Source of the DNA: G963668345 sp965226215
GTDB taxonomy: Bacteria > Acidobacteriota > Terriglobia > Bryobacterales > UBA6623
Direction: 5' to 3'
Length of the DNA stretch: 64,000 bases
Assembly (NCBI GenBank): GCA_965226215.1
Contig: CBDDCH010000002.1
Span: 3,162,001-3,226,000 of the forward strand
The notes beneath the pieces are model-generated. The model did not search any database. It worked only from the letters and a program-made list of their open reading frames with translations, and was not told where the DNA came from. Shown piece after piece: positions 8,790 through 16,120 of the stretch (positions are counted from its first letter, which is position 1; each line of letters opens with the position of its first letter). The position numbers and the translations under genes were made by a program.

Positions 8790-8943
8790 AGTAGTGTTAT
8801 TGCGCCCTATAACTCTTGTTTAGGCTGACCTGGATAAAACCGGTCCTGAGCGGCCTATGACGAAACCGCCGGGCGGCGAGTAGCGGCGGTAACTAATCTG
8901 GTTGTAACGACTTCTGTCTTGTCCAACAATTTGTCTTCCAGTC

Positions 8944-9156
8944 TTATGCCGGCCGGCCGGTCAGGACACTCCCCCGGTCCTCGCTTAAGACGGGTTTGCG
9001 CAGGCCGCCGAGAGGGCTGTGGACCGCTCGACCGCCACGATTCAATACGTGCGTGTAGACCATGGTGGTCCGGACGTCCTTGTGCCCCAGCAGCTTCTGC
9101 ACAGTGAGAATGTCGTAGCCGTCCGTCTCCCCGAAATCCCGGGCCTGGCGGCATCG
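8944..9156 (-). pseudogene. Tyrosine recombinase C-terminal fragment, integron-integrase type
   Basis: About 58 residues ending at a TAA (8944-8946) read GYDILTVQKLLGHKDVRTT, then MVYTHVLNRGGRAVHSPLGG. This is the last catalytic block (LGHxxxxTTxxYTH with the Tyr nucleophile) of IntI-like or related XerC-type recombinases; the GG-x-VxSPL tail is typical of integron integrases. The rest of the gene, including the first Arg and the HxxR box, is missing; the fragment abuts the stop codon of the sigma-54 regulator. It is a relic of a lost integron or integrative element. Confidence 0.75.
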
Positions 9157-10791
9157 TCATCCAACGATCCCCCGCTCAATTCCCATCGCCTTGAGGCGAG
9201 AAGCCAGGGTTGTCGGCTTGACCCCCAAGAGCTCCGCCGCACCACCCGATCCCGAAACCTTTCCTTTCGCCTTCTTCAAAGCGGCCAATAGATTTTCGCG
9301 TTCCCGGGTTGTTAGCTCTTCGTAGGTGAGGACTTCTTCTCCTGCATCTGGGGCATCTACACTCGCGGCCGGGGCGGCGACCTTCTTCTCCGCGACGGAG
9401 CCCGGCAAATCAAAGTACAACTCACCGCCCCGAGCCGTGATCACGGCTCGCTCGATAACGTTCTGCAGCTCCCGAACGTTTCCGGGCCATTCGTAGCTCT
9501 GCAGTGTTTTGACATGCCGGTGCTTGAGTGTGGGCTTCGTAAGGCCGAGACGCTGGCAAGTCTGACTCAGGAAGTTGGCGGCTAGCAGAGGGATGTCCTC
9601 CGCCCTCTCTCGAAGGGGCACTACTTCAACAGGAAATACGCTGAGGCGATAGTATAAGTCCTGCCGAAAACGCTTCTCCTCTACGTCCTTCTTCAGGTCA
9701 CGATTGGTGGCCGCGATGATCCGGACGTCTACTTGCTGGGTTTTTTCTTCTCCGATCCGCTCGAAAGTGCCTTCCTGGAGAACGCGCAACAGTTTGCTTT
9801 GCAGATCGAGCGGAATCTCCGCGACTTCGTCAAGGAAAAGCGTTCCGCCATCGGCCAGCTGAAAGCGCCCTGCCCGATCTCGCACTGCACCGGTGAAGGC
9901 GCCCTCAACGTGTCCGAAAAACTCACTCTCGAAGAGTTCCCGAGGGATCGAGCCGCAGTTTACACGAATCATGGGGCGGTCGCTGCGACCGCTACGTTCA
10001 TGGATGGCTCGAGCTACCAGTTCTTTTCCTGTTCCTGACTCACCCAGAATCAGTACACTCGTGTCTGCGGGCGCGACGAGCTCAACCTGCGCGAGCACCT
10101 TCCGCAAGGCCGAACTCTCGCCGACGATGTCCCCGAACGCGTGAGCGACCTTGACCTCCTCGCGAAGATACTCGTTTTCCAGCTCGAGCTGGGAACGAAG
10201 CCGCTGAATCTCTTCGAAGGCACGGGCGTTTGCAATTGCTGACGCTGCATGGTCCGTCACCATGCGAAGCCACACCAGGTTTTCATCCACCATTGGCGTC
10301 CGCGCGAATACTCCCAATACGCCTAACACCTCGCCTTTGCAAATCAAGGGCTGCCCACCAAAGCCCACGATCCCTTCGCGCCTTGCCCATTCTGGCCGTG
10401 CGATCCACCCCCCCTCCTGGGAGATGTCGGCCACCTCTACAGGCTCACCGGTAGCGCCAATTCGGCCTACCTTGCGGATGCCCAACGGGAAGCGTCGAAA
10501 ATGCCCATCGATCCGGTTCCATTCAGGTTCGTCGGGCGCCAGTGAACGCCCAGCGCTGGCGACCAGATGCAGGCACGCGGTCTGATCCGGACATTCCGGC
10601 CGCATCCGGCACGAATCACAGATGTCCCCGGGTTTAGTCAGCCAGATGCGCGCCAATGCTACGTTCGGCTGTTCTGCGATACGGCGCGCGATCATCCACA
10701 ACAGCGCCTCCACGCGCAGCTCTTGCGCCATGTCGACAAGTAGGCGCTTAAACGATTCCACGTCAGGCTGGCGGTCAGGATTTGACTTCAC
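9157..10791 (-). CDS. Sigma-54-dependent transcriptional activator with GAF domain
   Basis: A 544-residue bacterial enhancer-binding protein. Residues about 20-195 form a GAF-type sensor containing a cysteine cluster (CDSCRMRPECPDQTAC). The AAA+ domain follows at about 220-455 with Walker A GESGTGKE, the sigma-54 contact loop GAFTGA and Walker B GGTLFLDEV. The C-terminus has a Fis-type helix-turn-helix (AAELLGVKPTTLASRLKAMG). It should remodel RNA polymerase at -24/-12 promoters when its GAF domain senses a signal. It is divergent from the 10958-11948 gene group, whose upstream region has candidate binding sites and a candidate sigma-54 promoter. Signal unknown. Confidence 0.93.
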   Translation of the reverse strand: MKSNPDRQPDVESFKRLLVDMAQELRVEALLWMIARRIAEQPNVALARIWLTKPGDICDSCRMRPECPDQTACLHLVASAGRSLAPDEPEWNRIDGHFRRFPLGIRKVGRIGATGEPVEVADISQEGGWIARPEWARREGIVGFGGQPLICKGEVLGVLGVFARTPMVDENLVWLRMVTDHAASAIANARAFEEIQRLRSQLELENEYLREEVKVAHAFGDIVGESSALRKVLAQVELVAPADTSVLILGESGTGKELVARAIHERSGRSDRPMIRVNCGSIPRELFESEFFGHVEGAFTGAVRDRAGRFQLADGGTLFLDEVAEIPLDLQSKLLRVLQEGTFERIGEEKTQQVDVRIIAATNRDLKKDVEEKRFRQDLYYRLSVFPVEVVPLRERAEDIPLLAANFLSQTCQRLGLTKPTLKHRHVKTLQSYEWPGNVRELQNVIERAVITARGGELYFDLPGSVAEKKVAAPAASVDAPDAGEEVLTYEELTTRERENLLAALKKAKGKVSGSGGAAELLGVKPTTLASRLKAMGIERGIVG

Positions 10792-10804
10792 CGCAAGTCA
10801 AGTC

Positions 10805-10861
10805 TTAACGATATTTCGTGATTTGTCAACTGGAGTTCGTTAATTAACGAAATGTCGTGAT
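10805..10861. promoter_or_regulatory. Candidate enhancer/operator sites for the sigma-54 activator
   Basis: Two near-identical sites, TTAACGATATTTCGTGAT (10805-10822) and TTAACGAAATGTCGTGAT (10844-10861), are 39 bp apart centre to centre. Each contains the dyad ACGA-N4-TCGT. Overlapping the second is a perfect 16-bp palindrome TTCGTTAATTAACGAA (10836-10851). They begin 14 bp upstream of the regulator start codon and lie about 30-85 bp upstream of the candidate sigma-54 promoter, suitable for activation and autoregulation. Binding is inferred, not shown. Confidence 0.6.
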
Positions 10862-10887
10862 CTATGGCAAGTGCTCAGTGGAGGACT

Positions 10888-10905
10888 TTGGTCCCGTAAC
10901 TGCTT
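10888..10905 (+). promoter_or_regulatory. Candidate sigma-54 (-24/-12) promoter
   Basis: TTGGTCCCGTAACTGCTT has the invariant GG (10890-10891) and GC (10902-10903) separated by 10 nt, as sigma-54 promoters require. The -24 box TGGTCC and -12 box CTGC are imperfect matches to TGGCAC and TTGC. It points toward the small ORF at 10958 and sits just downstream of the repeated operator-like sites. Confidence 0.5.
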
Positions 10906-10957
10906 TAGCAAAGTTGACATCTGAAACAGGGGTGCTCGGGACCCAAGAGGCAAGGAC

Positions 10958-11152
10958 ATGACCAATAGCCAAGCGATCGTGAGAGAAAACATCCACATCA
11001 GATGGCAGCGCGTGGACTACGGCGCTGATCGCTTTCTGGTAGTCAGTTACTCAGCCACGGACAACTGGAGATCGTGCCCATCAACCGACTCTTCTGACTC
11101 GTCGTCCAGCCCATCCACACCCCCCAGAAGCGGAAAAGGAGACCGCAAATGA
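10958..11152 (+). CDS. Small ORF, possible leader peptide of the sigma-54 operon
   Basis: A 64-residue frame with ATG at 10958 and a good ribosome binding site (GAGG ending 7 nt upstream). The first half is ordinary; the second half is low complexity, rich in Ser, Thr and Pro. I recognise no domain. Its TGA (11150-11152) overlaps the ATG of the next small ORF (ATGA), which suggests translational coupling. It is the first frame after the candidate sigma-54 promoter. It could be a genuine small protein or only a translated leader. Confidence 0.4.
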   Translation: MTNSQAIVRENIHIRWQRVDYGADRFLVVSYSATDNWRSCPSTDSSDSSSSPSTPPRSGKGDRK

Positions 11153-11301
11153 ACACCCGTAGAACAAACAGATTCGCGCTGACCTTCCTAGTCCTCGGCT
11201 TGGCTACCACGGCGGTTGCCGCGGTCGGCACCGGGGATACCAGGGAACACGACGTCACGGTCGCCAGCAGCGGCTCCCCTACCCAAGAGGAGACTACGTG
11301 A
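11149..11301 (+). CDS. Small exported peptide, 50 residues
   Basis: ATG at 11149 follows a strong AGGAG (11136-11140) with 8-nt spacing. The product has a basic start (MNTRRTNR), a hydrophobic core FALTFLVLGLATTAVAAV and a short polar tail, so it is a secreted or membrane-anchored micro-protein. Its TGA (11299-11301) shares its last base with the ATG of the flavin split-barrel gene. The tight overlap on both sides and the ribosome binding site argue that it is really translated. Function unknown. Confidence 0.6.
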   Translation: MNTRRTNRFALTFLVLGLATTAVAAVGTGDTREHDVTVASSGSPTQEETT

Positions 11302-11948
11302 TGAAACCGCCGACTAGTGACATTGCCTTCACACCAACCGTCAAAGCTGCCCAAAAAAAGCGTGGATCGAGAACCGCCTACGCCAAGATGGAACAACGCG
11401 GCGGCTGGCAGGACGCCGTCACACCGCGGCTCGCCGAGTTCCTTGCCGAGCGCGATTCCTTTTACCTTGGAACAGCTACGGCCGACGGGCAGCCATACAT
11501 CCAGCATCGCGGCGGTCCCAAGGGGTTTGTGAAGGTCTTGGACGAGCACACCCTTGCCATAGCGGACTACGTCGGTAACGCACAGTACATCTCGCTGGGC
11601 AACTTGGGTGAAAACGACAAGGCCTTCATCTTTCTGATGGATTACCCGAGCCGCCAGCGGATCAAAGTCTGGGGTACGGCCGAGTTCGTGGAAGACGACC
11701 CAGAATTACTGGACCGAGTCGTCGACGCCGATTACAAAGCCAGACCCGAACGAGTGTTAGTCTTTCACGTGAATGCATGGGACATCAACTGCACCCAACA
11801 CATCACGCAGCGATTTACCGTTGAGCAGGTTAGCGAAGCGACGAGCAATCTTCGAGAACGCATTCAAGAGTTGGAAGCGGAGAACGTCGCTCTGCGAAAG
11901 AAGCTCGATCCGCCGAGGCCTAAGTCGGCAACTCCTGAAGCGGCCTAA
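11301..11948 (+). CDS. Pyridoxamine 5'-phosphate oxidase-like flavin split-barrel protein
   Basis: A 215-residue cytoplasmic protein. Residues about 40-150 resemble the FMN-binding split barrel (LAERDSFYLGTATADGQPYI, then RIKVWGTAEFVEDDPELLD). The C-terminal 45 residues form a likely coiled coil (SNLRERIQELEAENVALRKKL). Relatives bind FMN, F420 or heme and act as oxidoreductases; real PNPOx activity is doubtful because the PLP-site tail is absent. ATG at 11301 overlaps the preceding micro-ORF by one base; an in-frame GTG at 11298 is an alternative. It is probably induced from the sigma-54 promoter. Confidence 0.85.
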   Translation: MKPPTSDIAFTPTVKAAQKKRGSRTAYAKMEQRGGWQDAVTPRLAEFLAERDSFYLGTATADGQPYIQHRGGPKGFVKVLDEHTLAIADYVGNAQYISLGNLGENDKAFIFLMDYPSRQRIKVWGTAEFVEDDPELLDRVVDADYKARPERVLVFHVNAWDINCTQHITQRFTVEQVSEATSNLRERIQELEAENVALRKKLDPPRPKSATPEAA

Positions 11949-12068
11949 GAGATGGAGCGGATTTCCTAACTTCCACTGACAGCGCACGATTCGACCTTCA
12001 TGGAGTCAGGTTGAACCGGATCAACCAGACCCTTTGAATCACTTTCGAAGCAGGAAGACCACCAATCC

Positions 12069-12671
12069 ATGCGATATCAATTCTTAGTAGATACCTACGA
12101 AACCGAACGCCTCAAAGTCCTCAGCGTCTGGAGCATGTTCCACGACGGGGATTTGCCGGTCCGCCCTCACGCGACCGATACCCGTGGTCGCAATGCTCTC
12201 GAGCAGATGATCCACCAGTGCGTTAGCAGGGACTTGTGGTTCCGCACGATGCTGGGTGTTGACGTAGGTGCACCTCCATTACCTGAACAAGAGGCCCGAT
12301 TGGAATTCATCCGCAGATACGCCGAAGACTCCGGCAAGCGACTCGACATCCTGCGGTCTAAGAATGACGCTTGGTGGGAAAAGGTAGTTCAGTTCTTCGA
12401 TACGGACCGTTCTCGGGCCTGGGTCGTGACGCGGCGAATCGCACACACTTCCCACCACCGCGGACAGCAAATGGCGATGCTGCGGATGCTCAACCGCGAT
12501 CTCCACAGCAATTACGGACCAACCGCCGACACAGGCGGTCTCATGGAAAACAACGCGCCGGTGATCTACGCCTATCCCGACGCTGAAACCTTGCTCGAAG
12601 CCGAACCCAATGGAGGGGCCAAAGCTCCATTGCCGGGTCCCGGCAGCAAGCCGCCAACGGAGAGGCCGTAG
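12069..12671 (+). CDS. DinB-like metal-binding protein
   Basis: A 200-residue protein with the four-helix DinB/YfiT-like fold. The expected metal-binding histidines are visible in LEQMIHQCVSRDLWF and in RRIAHTSHHRGQQMAMLR. Members are divalent-metal proteins, some being thiol-dependent S-transferases; function here is unknown. The C-terminal 40 residues are Pro/Gly-rich and probably disordered. It follows the flavin-barrel gene by 120 bp in the same direction and may belong to the same regulon. Confidence 0.85.
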   Translation: MRYQFLVDTYETERLKVLSVWSMFHDGDLPVRPHATDTRGRNALEQMIHQCVSRDLWFRTMLGVDVGAPPLPEQEARLEFIRRYAEDSGKRLDILRSKNDAWWEKVVQFFDTDRSRAWVVTRRIAHTSHHRGQQMAMLRMLNRDLHSNYGPTADTGGLMENNAPVIYAYPDAETLLEAEPNGGAKAPLPGPGSKPPTERP

Positions 12672-12696
12672 TCAAACCGCCGGCTTCTCAGAGAGA

Positions 12697-12892
12697 CTAG
12701 CCCACATTTCTCACGAATTTCGGTGGTTCGCCACAAAGCCCGTTGTTTTCGTAGGGGCCGACCACCGTGTCGGCCCACTACCGAGCAGTATATATTGTCC
12801 AGTGCGAATTTGTGGAAAAAATCGTACATCGACCCTACTGGGCGGGCACAGTGGCCCGCCCCTACGCACCCCTCGTGAGAAATGCAGCCTAG
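12697..12892. repeat. MITE-like palindromic element, family 3
   Basis: The outer arms CTAGCCCACATTTCTCACGA (12697-12716) and its near reverse complement TCGTGAGAAATGCAGCCTAG (12873-12892) match at 17 of 20 positions. Nested inside is a second inverted pair of 30 nt (12751-12780 and 12836-12865), beginning GTAGGGGCCGACC on the left and GTAGGGGCGGGCC on the complementary right arm. The 196-bp unit encodes nothing and fills the gap between the convergent DinB and xerD genes, where it could also stop transcription. Confidence 0.7.
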
Positions 12893-12958
12893 ACGTAACC
12901 TGGAGGTAACGACCGTCGACGAGCGAATCCTACCACCCCTTCTCAACAGCCGGCGTGG

Positions 12959-13843
12959 TCAGCTCCTGGGATGATGCTCGTCGTACACCTTGCGCAGCCT
13001 TTCACGGAGCACGTGCGTGTAAATCTGCGTAGTCGAAATATCAGCGTGGCCCAACATGATCTGTAAGCTCCTGAGGTCCGCGCCGCGCTCGAGCAAATGC
13101 GTCGCGAAACTGTGCCGCACGACGTGAGGACTCAGCTTTCGGGCAATGCCGGCCTGCAGGCCGTAACGCCGGAGAAGGTTCCAAAAGGCCTGGCGTGTAA
13201 GCAGGCTTCCTCGCGCCGTGACGAACAAGTACTCCGAGTTCTTGCCCTTCAGGATCCTGGATCGGTCGTTCTCCAAATAACTCTGGACGGCTGCCAACGC
13301 CTCTTTCCCCACGGGTACCAGCCGCTGTTTGCCTCCCTTGCCTGTCGCCCGGACAACCCCCAACTCCATGTTCAGGTGGTTTCTCTTTACGGAAACCAGC
13401 TCGGAAACTCGCAAGCCTGTCGCGTAAAGCAGTTGCAACATCGCCCTGTCCCGGCCACCTAAGGGTTTTGAAGTGTCAGGCGCCTCCAAGAGCCGATCCA
13501 CCTCATTGAGGACGAGGAATCTCGGCAACTGTTTCCACTGACGAGGCGCCACGAGCTCCGCCGTCGGGTCCACGTGGGCCCGACCGTGTTGCATCAAGTA
13601 AACATAGAAGTTTCGTAGACTGGCCATGTAACGAGCGATCGAACGGCTGCTCAGTCCGGCGCGATAGAGCGAGTCGACAAACTCGTTCAGATCCTTACTG
13701 CGAGCCTCCAACAGCATCACGCGGCGCTCCGCGCAAAAGCCTTCGAATCGTCGCAAATCCCTCTGGTAAGCAGCTAGCGTGTTGGCGGCCAGCCCTTTTT
13801 CAATCCGGCAGTAGTCGACGTACTCTTGGATCATGGTTTCCAA
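12959..13843 (-). CDS. xerD: Tyrosine recombinase XerD-like
   Basis: A 294-residue site-specific recombinase for chromosome dimer resolution at dif. The N-terminal SAM-like DNA-binding domain (IQEYVDYCRIEKGLAANTLAAYQRDL) is followed by the catalytic domain with TGLRVSEL (Arg), the beta-hairpin Lys region ATGKGGKQR, HVVRHSFATHLLERG (HxxR), LGHADISTTQIYTHV (His and the Tyr nucleophile). Length is that of E. coli XerC/D. XerC versus XerD cannot be separated with certainty. Unlike the fragment at 8944, it is complete. Confidence 0.9.
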   Translation of the reverse strand: METMIQEYVDYCRIEKGLAANTLAAYQRDLRRFEGFCAERRVMLLEARSKDLNEFVDSLYRAGLSSRSIARYMASLRNFYVYLMQHGRAHVDPTAELVAPRQWKQLPRFLVLNEVDRLLEAPDTSKPLGGRDRAMLQLLYATGLRVSELVSVKRNHLNMELGVVRATGKGGKQRLVPVGKEALAAVQSYLENDRSRILKGKNSEYLFVTARGSLLTRQAFWNLLRRYGLQAGIARKLSPHVVRHSFATHLLERGADLRSLQIMLGHADISTTQIYTHVLRERLRKVYDEHHPRS

Positions 13844-13969
13844 AACTCAGGCCAACACCTTAAAAATAAAGCACTTATCAACCCTCCATGGGGTTGACAC
13901 CTCGTCCCGGGGCATATTAGCATACCGGCAACGGGCTTGTATTAAGGCTGCGGTCTTCAGCGAGAATCT

Positions 13970-14476
13970 ATGGCTGCCTCGACAACAAAAAAGGTTTGTA
14001 TACGCCGCTTTGATGGTCAACTGATCAACGGGTACGTGGCACCCCAGACCTATCTGCGCGCGGAAGGCGCCGAGGTGCTCGACCGATCCGCGCAAGCGCT
14101 CGTGGTGCCCTATCAGGAAATCAAAGCTGTCTACTTCGTCCGTGAGTTCGATGGGGAGCCAATTTCCCGTCAGAAAAGCGTCTTTACGTCCCGGCCCAAA
14201 AAGAACGGCCTCTGGGTCCGGCTGGCCTTCCGAGACGGCGAGGTCCTCGAGGGCATCCTGGCAAACAATTTGCTGCTGGTCCCCGACCAGGGCATGACGA
14301 TCACCCCACCGGACCCCAACGCTAACGCCCAGCGCGTTTTCGTACCCCGGGAGGCCCTGACCGAAGTGACTGTACTGGGCGTTATCGGCATTGCGGCGCA
14401 CCGCAGAAGAAGAAAAGCAGCCGCGCCCTCCGAAGACCAGATCGAGCTGTTTGAAAATAAACCTTCCGAGTCGTAA
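13970..14476 (+). CDS. Uncharacterised soluble protein
   Basis: A 168-residue protein starting MAASTTKKVCIRRFDGQLI. No signal peptide or membrane segment is seen. Two short beta-rich repeats resemble each other: RRFDGQLINGYVAPQ near residue 12 and AFRDGEVLEGILANN near residue 86, a pattern like small RNA- or ligand-binding barrels. The tail is basic then acidic (HRRRRKAAAPSEDQIELFE). It is divergent from xerD with 126 bp between. I believe similar proteins occur in other Acidobacteria, but the function is unknown. Confidence 0.6.
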   Translation: MAASTTKKVCIRRFDGQLINGYVAPQTYLRAEGAEVLDRSAQALVVPYQEIKAVYFVREFDGEPISRQKSVFTSRPKKNGLWVRLAFRDGEVLEGILANNLLLVPDQGMTITPPDPNANAQRVFVPREALTEVTVLGVIGIAAHRRRRKAAAPSEDQIELFENKPSES

Positions 14477-14668
14477 GGACTAGACAAGCCGCTAAAACCC
14501 GGTGAGGATTCGCTTGCTCGGGTAAGTGGGACTCCCGAGGATCCCCTTTTCTATTTTGGAGCATACCCTACGGGATCAGAGGTTTTGCCGTTTGCGGGTA
14601 CCTGTGCTGTTGATTTTGTTGGGTTGGGAGTGTTGTACGCACGATTACCTGGGTCGCTCTCACGAGCC

Positions 14669-16114
14669 CTACTTTGCGCCGGCGCTTTGAAACGCCCTCG
14701 GGCGGTACAAGAAGTCCACGATGTTGCCTTCGTGCGGCTGGAGCCAGTCGAGCTGTGTGGTCGGAATGGCCCCGAGATTCAAGCGATCGATGTGGTTGGA
14801 ATCAAGGAGATCACCTCGAAACGCCGGATCGTCCGTGATCCCGGTCCCAACGAGCGTCGGGCCGATCCGGCCGAGCATTTCATCCTGCGGGCACTCCACA
14901 ACGGAAACAAACGGGAACATGAACTCCTTACCGGCAATGGGGTGATCGGGAGACTCGCAGTGGATCACTGTAGGTAGAAGGTAGGAGCAATGCTCGCGCG
15001 TAACGACTCGCGAATTTCCGCGAATGGGCGCCGTCAGATCCTCGGCGCCGTCCTGCTCCAAGTCGGTGTCGATCGAAGCCGAGATCGCCTCGGCCACGCC
15101 TGGCACCGTAAACGCGGCCAGAGAAGATTCCGGGTCCTCCGGGGGTAGTGGCTTGACCGTAGCAAGGCGCTCGGCGACGGCTTGGGAAATCTCACGACCG
15201 TGTCGTGGCGTCCAAATGCCCGAACAGTTGATGCAGCTTCGACCGCTGTTGAGAGCGACGCTGGTGACCATGAGGTCGAGGTAGTCTTCCCAATGGTCGG
15301 CCTGGTCATCCCCGATGAGAATCTTGGTGTACCCCGGTCCGTGAACCTGGACCCGGGGATTGCCGCCATGCTGATCGACCGTTGCCTGACTGCCGAAGAG
15401 CATTGTCCGCGGGCAACTGCCGAGGACAGCCGCTCCTACCTCGCCTCCGCCCGGGTAAACCGAGATGGCCTCCGCTGGCACACCCGCCTTTATCATTGCC
15501 TGGGCCATGCGATACGGGGTCCAAGGTTCTTGCGGGCCGGGCTTGAGCACCAGCCCGATCTGTAGAGGGATGACCGGCATCCACAACGTATGCACGCCGG
15601 GCGAGTTGCTGGGCAAGACCATCCCGAGAACGGGAGTCTGCGCTTGGTAGCTGAGGACCCGACCGGCAGCGTCCACCCCGTGTCCGGCAGTCAGGATTTC
15701 GAGATCGAGCCCCCGGGTCAGAGCATCGAGAATACGATCCATCTGCCCGAGGACGAAGGCGATCTTATCCATGTTCTTTTGGCACATGTGCTCGGGCAGT
15801 CCCGTGGTCGCCGACTGCTGTCGCACGAAGTCATCGGGCGTCTGCGAATCCTCACCCACGGGAAGCTCGCCGGTCATGAACATCTCGCCGGCCCGCTGCG
15901 CTATCTTGATGAGCTCGGCACACGGGATTTCGCGCAGAGCGTCGCGGGCAGCCTGGGCGCCGCGCATATCGCGTCGAATCATTCCCGGCACGGCCTGGCT
16001 CACCTCGGCTACCGGTTCTCCCGTGTCGAAGTGAACGACTCGATCCCGGTCAAGACTTTCGTACGGCTTTCCCCAGCGAAGCGCTGGTACATGGATCATG
16101 GCGTTAGTTCCCAC
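14669..16114 (-). CDS. Aldehyde dehydrogenase superfamily protein
   Basis: A 481-residue protein whose core matches the ALDH fold: VLGMVLPSNSPGVHTLW in the nucleotide-binding region, LKPGPQEPWTPYRMAQAM, and SVALNSGRSCINCSGIW containing the likely catalytic Cys. The usual ELGGK Glu motif is not evident, so it may be an acyl-CoA reductase-like or atypical member. The start may be GTG 16114 or ATG 16099. It follows gnd by only a few bases on the same strand, so the two are co-transcribed, which hints at a role in sugar-acid or aldehyde metabolism. Confidence 0.8.
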   Translation of the reverse strand: MGTNAMIHVPALRWGKPYESLDRDRVVHFDTGEPVAEVSQAVPGMIRRDMRGAQAARDALREIPCAELIKIAQRAGEMFMTGELPVGEDSQTPDDFVRQQSATTGLPEHMCQKNMDKIAFVLGQMDRILDALTRGLDLEILTAGHGVDAAGRVLSYQAQTPVLGMVLPSNSPGVHTLWMPVIPLQIGLVLKPGPQEPWTPYRMAQAMIKAGVPAEAISVYPGGGEVGAAVLGSCPRTMLFGSQATVDQHGGNPRVQVHGPGYTKILIGDDQADHWEDYLDLMVTSVALNSGRSCINCSGIWTPRHGREISQAVAERLATVKPLPPEDPESSLAAFTVPGVAEAISASIDTDLEQDGAEDLTAPIRGNSRVVTREHCSYLLPTVIHCESPDHPIAGKEFMFPFVSVVECPQDEMLGRIGPTLVGTGITDDPAFRGDLLDSNHIDRLNLGAIPTTQLDWLQPHEGNIVDFLYRPRAFQSAGAK

Positions 16115-16120
16115 CCCCCG

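Noticed and set aside
7467..8828. One 453-residue protein across the GT2-FkbM region
   Set aside because: Its first 55 residues are non-coding-like, its last 80 are antisense to the methyltransferase gene, and it crosses the mobile-element boundary; kept only as a fragment.
10860..10880. TATGGCAAGTGCTCAG as the sigma-54 promoter
   Set aside because: It has TGGCA but the GC at the correct spacing is missing; the site at 10888 fits better.
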